Positions 61,587-64,000 of a stretch of DNA of 64,000 nucleotides are shown one piece after another. The translations under genes and the position numbers were made by a program. Numbering within the stretch: the first letter of the stretch is position 1; each line of letters opens with the position of its first letter. The stretch is from contig JBFLWQ010000013.1 of the NCBI GenBank assembly GCA_040757775.1, forward strand, positions 25,543-89,542, read 5' to 3'. This stretch comes from Thermodesulfobacteriota bacterium. Lineage in GTDB: Bacteria > Desulfobacterota > UBA8473. The notes under the pieces are model-generated. The model made no database searches. It worked only from the letters and a program-made list of their open reading frames with translations, and had not been told where the DNA came from.

Positions 61587-61893
61587 TTATTTAAGGAAAC
61601 CTCCCTATGTTTTATCTTATAGACTGCATTTTTGTCAAGGAAGTTTTGGTAGCGGAAATTTTTTGACAGAAACAGGTGAAATTCCTTGATATGTTTGTAT
61701 GTTTAGTTATATATTAATTTAGGATCATCTCAAAATTAGTTGATCGACGATAAGGATTCGAGGGGTCCAGGGTTCAAGGATTCGAGTGAAATGCTTAAAA
61801 ATTACAAATACTTGAATCCTTGACCCCTCAAGCCATCGGCTTTAGCCGATGGTAGTTGACTTAACAATAAAGAAAAAAGATAGGAGAACTATC
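61587..61893. other. Intergenic region with repeat element
   Basis: Holds the promoter side of two divergent genes and, from about 61733, the repeat element described separately. No gene seen. TAGGAGAAC before 61894 is the RBS of the aldolase. Confidence 0.5.
61733..61860. mobile_element. Repeat element with IS200/IS605-like right hairpin, copy 2
   Basis: Left part GATTCGAGGGGTCCAGGG and TTCAAGGATTCGAG; right part CTTGAATCCTTGACCCCTCA is an approximate inverse of it, so the whole folds on itself. Ends with CCATCGGC-TTTA-GCCGATGG (61833-61852), a perfect 8-bp stem, and TAGTTGAC. Matches the element ending at 9562. No transposase. Confidence 0.5.
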
Positions 61894-62889
61894 ATGGCTA
61901 TCAGCTATAAAGAACTAGGCTTTGTCAATACACGTGAAATGTTTAAAAAAGCCATGGATGGCGGATATGCTGTCCCTGCTTATAACTTTAACAATATGGA
62001 GCAGATTCAGGCCATTATCAACGGGTGTGGTCAATCCAGGTCCCCGGTAATCCTCCAGGTCTCTAAGGGCGCCCGCAATTACGCTAACGCCACCCTCCTC
62101 CGCAACATGGGGAAGGGTGCTGTGGAAATGGCCCGCGAGCTTGGTTACAATATTCCCATCGCCCTTCACCTGGACCACGGCGACAGCTACGAGCTCTGTG
62201 TTTCCTGTATTGAAAGCGGATTCTCTTCGATAATGATCGACGGCTCCCATCTTCCCTATCAGGAAAACGTCGAACTGACCAGGAAGGTCGTTGACTATGC
62301 CCACAGGTACGATATTACTGTCGAGGGTGAACTGGGCATACTTGCCGGCATCGAAGACGACGTAGTTGGAGCAAGGTCTACTTATACTCAGCCCGAAGAG
62401 GTTGAAGACTTTGTAAAGAATACAGACGTTGATTCCCTTGCAATTTCAATAGGCACATCTCATGGCGCTTACAAATTCAAGCCAGATCAGTGCACCCTCA
62501 ACAAAGAAGGCATCCTTGTCCCCCCGCCCCTGCGCTTTGACATCCTCGATGAAATCGAAAAGCGAATCCCTGGTTTCCCCATTGTTTTGCACGGAGCCAG
62601 TTCGGTCCTGCTCAAATACGTTGACCTTATAAATAGCAATGGCGGGGCTCTGGCAGACGCTGTTGGTATTCCCGAGGATCAGTTGAGAAAGGCGGCAAGG
62701 TCTGCTGTCTGCAAGATCAACATAGATTCCGACGGGCGTTTGGTTGTTACAGCCATGATCCGGAAAATATTCAGAGAAAAGCCGGCTGAATTTGACCCTC
62801 GCAAATACTTAGGTCCTGCACGCGATGAGCTTACTAAGATGATCATTGAAAAGAACAAAAATGTGCTGGGCAGCGCAGAGCGATACTAG
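61894..62889 (+). CDS. fba: Class II fructose-bisphosphate aldolase
   Basis: Zinc aldolase of 331 residues. Metal and substrate residues: HLDHGDSYE (zinc His), MIDGSHLPYQENV, VEGELGIL, GTSHGAYKF and VLHGASSV; the C-terminal KINIDSDGRL is the family pattern. I start at the ATG 61894 after TAGGAGAAC; an in-frame start at 61849 would lie in the repeat hairpin. Cleaves or forms fructose-1,6-bisphosphate in central metabolism; tagatose-type specificity not excluded. Confidence 0.92.
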   Translation: MAISYKELGFVNTREMFKKAMDGGYAVPAYNFNNMEQIQAIINGCGQSRSPVILQVSKGARNYANATLLRNMGKGAVEMARELGYNIPIALHLDHGDSYELCVSCIESGFSSIMIDGSHLPYQENVELTRKVVDYAHRYDITVEGELGILAGIEDDVVGARSTYTQPEEVEDFVKNTDVDSLAISIGTSHGAYKFKPDQCTLNKEGILVPPPLRFDILDEIEKRIPGFPIVLHGASSVLLKYVDLINSNGGALADAVGIPEDQLRKAARSAVCKINIDSDGRLVVTAMIRKIFREKPAEFDPRKYLGPARDELTKMIIEKNKNVLGSAERY

Positions 62890-62975
62890 AATTTCACAAT
62901 AAATCACAGTACAATTGTCCCCAATTTACCGGCTAAGTTTATTACAGGAAAGAAAATTAGGTAATACTTTATTAA

Positions 62976-63278
62976 TTGTTCGGCATCAAGAATAACATGA
63001 CAAAAGAACAAGAGACATTAAACACACTCAGGCAATATCTTGTTATTCTCGGCAAACTACAGAGAAAATGTCGAGAAATGCAAAAATCACTTATTGAACA
63101 TCCACAAAATGACCCTATCAAAACCATCCTTCTAAGTTTCTTAACAAAATCTAATCATTCGCTAGATGCCATTATCTTGTTGTACAAACGTTCTTTGTTT
63201 CATGAGGCGCAGTCTATCATACGCATTATATTCGAATTATTTGTCACCTTTTTGACTTTTGAGAAAATGCTATGTTAA
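62976..63278 (+). pseudogene. Truncated DUF5677-like protein
   Basis: About 100 residues (from MTKEQETLNTLRQYLVILGK; ATG 62997 also possible) ending FELFVTFLTFEKMLC. AQSIIRIIFELFVTFL is the N-terminal helix signature of DUF5677 proteins, normally 250 or more residues. It stops just before the transposase remnant, so it is likely a cut gene. Confidence 0.55.
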
Positions 63279-63356
63279 AATCCACAGGGATACTGTCAAC
63301 TATTTTCTGCAAATTCTCTCATAGGGTTTATTCTCAACGGTTTTCACCATCTTCAA

Positions 63357-63760
63357 TTAAGCTGCTTTTGCATACCTTGATGCCCTTATATTTTTAAGAA
63401 TTACTTTTGCCTCATGAGTCATCGCAACGTCATACCATCTCAGTTCTTTTAATTGCCACCAGACCATTGTGAGTGCCTTTGCTTCATCCTGAAACCTCAC
63501 AATGACTTTCGTTCTCCTCTTCACCTCACTAAAACTCCTCTCCGAAACATTGGTAGTCCGTATCCTCTTCCAGGGAGTATGGGGGTAGTTATAATATGTA
63601 AGGCATAGCTCTATACCATCAAGAAGACACTCTAAGGACGAAGAATATCTTTTACCCCAATCTCTCTTTAATAGCTCGATCGCCTCTTGTGCGTGTCCTT
63701 ATGTTGGCGCATAGAAGATCTTACGTAGAGAATACTTAACCTTATCTCTATCAGCCTTGA
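63357..63760 (-). pseudogene. IS256-family (mutator) transposase, decayed 3' part
   Basis: From the stop at 63357 the minus strand reads back through RTTNVSERSFSEVKRRTKVI, VRFQDEAKALTMVWWQLKEL and ASRYAKAA, the conserved C-terminal part of mutator transposases (TTN-x-ER-x-F-x-E-x-KRRT). The frame is broken by a stop at about 63699; sense resumes in another frame as LKADRDKVKYSLRKIFYAPT. The region from 63760 to the window end is AT-rich debris with further short in-sense pieces but no open frame. The rest may lie beyond the window. Confidence 0.8.
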
Positions 63761-64000
63761 GGGATTATTACTATCAACGTGACTAAAATGGTCGACAATC
63801 TTTTCATGGTTCTCTCCTTTCATGGATAGGTAATTTATAGGGCATCAATTACCTTTTGCAGTCATCTCTTTTCAGAACTCATTGGTTGTTATCCTTTCAG
63901 CCAAACATAGCTGTCACCCCCCTTCTTCTTGATGCCTAATAAATTCTTCTCTGTGACGGATGTCTTTTTCATATGCCGCTGTTAAGGAACTGAAGGCAGT

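Noticed and set aside
1..64000. tRNA, rRNA, CRISPR arrays or prophage
   Set aside because: No such feature was recognised by eye; a tRNA or covariance search could still find one.

Overview
The window reads as a chromosomal contig from an uncultured Gram-negative, probably anaerobic bacterium of deltaproteobacterial (Desulfobacterota) type. The evidence is the lipoproteins and MltA, the B12-dependent acyl-CoA mutase with a PduO adenosyltransferase, the acyl-CoA degradation genes, an ADP-forming acyl-CoA synthetase subunit, and many short dispersed palindromic repeats. The taxonomic call is inference. I found no rRNA, tRNA or CRISPR array.

Layout. 1-5.6 kb: housekeeping genes (MidA-like methyltransferase, kinase-like protein, PepF-type peptidase, Yip1 protein, MltA). 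5.6-15.6 kb: a two-gene acyl-CoA mutase (+) facing a minus-strand acyl-CoA degradation block: ligase, fused CoA-transferase, thiolase with a DUF35 partner, SDR, MaoC dehydratase and acyl-CoA dehydrogenase. 15.6-18.4 kb: a truncated methylmalonyl-CoA epimerase coupled to recN and nadK. 18.4-28.4 kb: mixed genes (ArfB, CDF-like protein, alanine dehydrogenase, MazF module, CoA-ligase subunit, aminotransferase, zinc dehydrogenase, LsrF-like aldolase).

28.4-50.4 kb is the striking region: about 22 kb on the minus strand with six caspase-family (C14) genes. Five (called A, B, D, E, F here) have an export signal, then one or two WD40 propellers, then a conserved hinge (consensus GEWIVITPEGYYNxS), an Ig-like linker and a C-terminal caspase domain. 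The sixth (C) is a short stand-alone caspase with a coiled-coil tail. All six keep the His-Cys dyad. Between them lie a DUF4384 secreted protein, small envelope proteins, two toxin-antitoxin-like modules, and debris: the 3' tails of two further caspase genes, the 3' end of a CHAT-protease gene, a frameshifted secreted-protein gene, and a gene that begins with a 116-bp copy of its neighbour. This looks like a paralogous array of extracytoplasmic sensor-proteases that grows and shrinks by recombination.

50.4-64 kb: an MNT/HEPN module between 165-bp direct repeats, YjbQ, a DUF433 module whose toxin is cut to 14 codons, an ArsA/Get3-like ATPase, an endonuclease Q-like protein, PduO adenosyltransferase, an amidohydrolase, a double-domain M16 peptidase, a diguanylate cyclase with a coiled-coil lipoprotein, class II aldolase, and a decayed IS256-type transposase next to a truncated DUF5677 gene.

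The mutase, epimerase fragment, adenosyltransferase and acyl-CoA genes fit branched or odd-chain acyl-CoA catabolism. The caspase array has no visible metabolic link and is the main candidate for an undescribed system.
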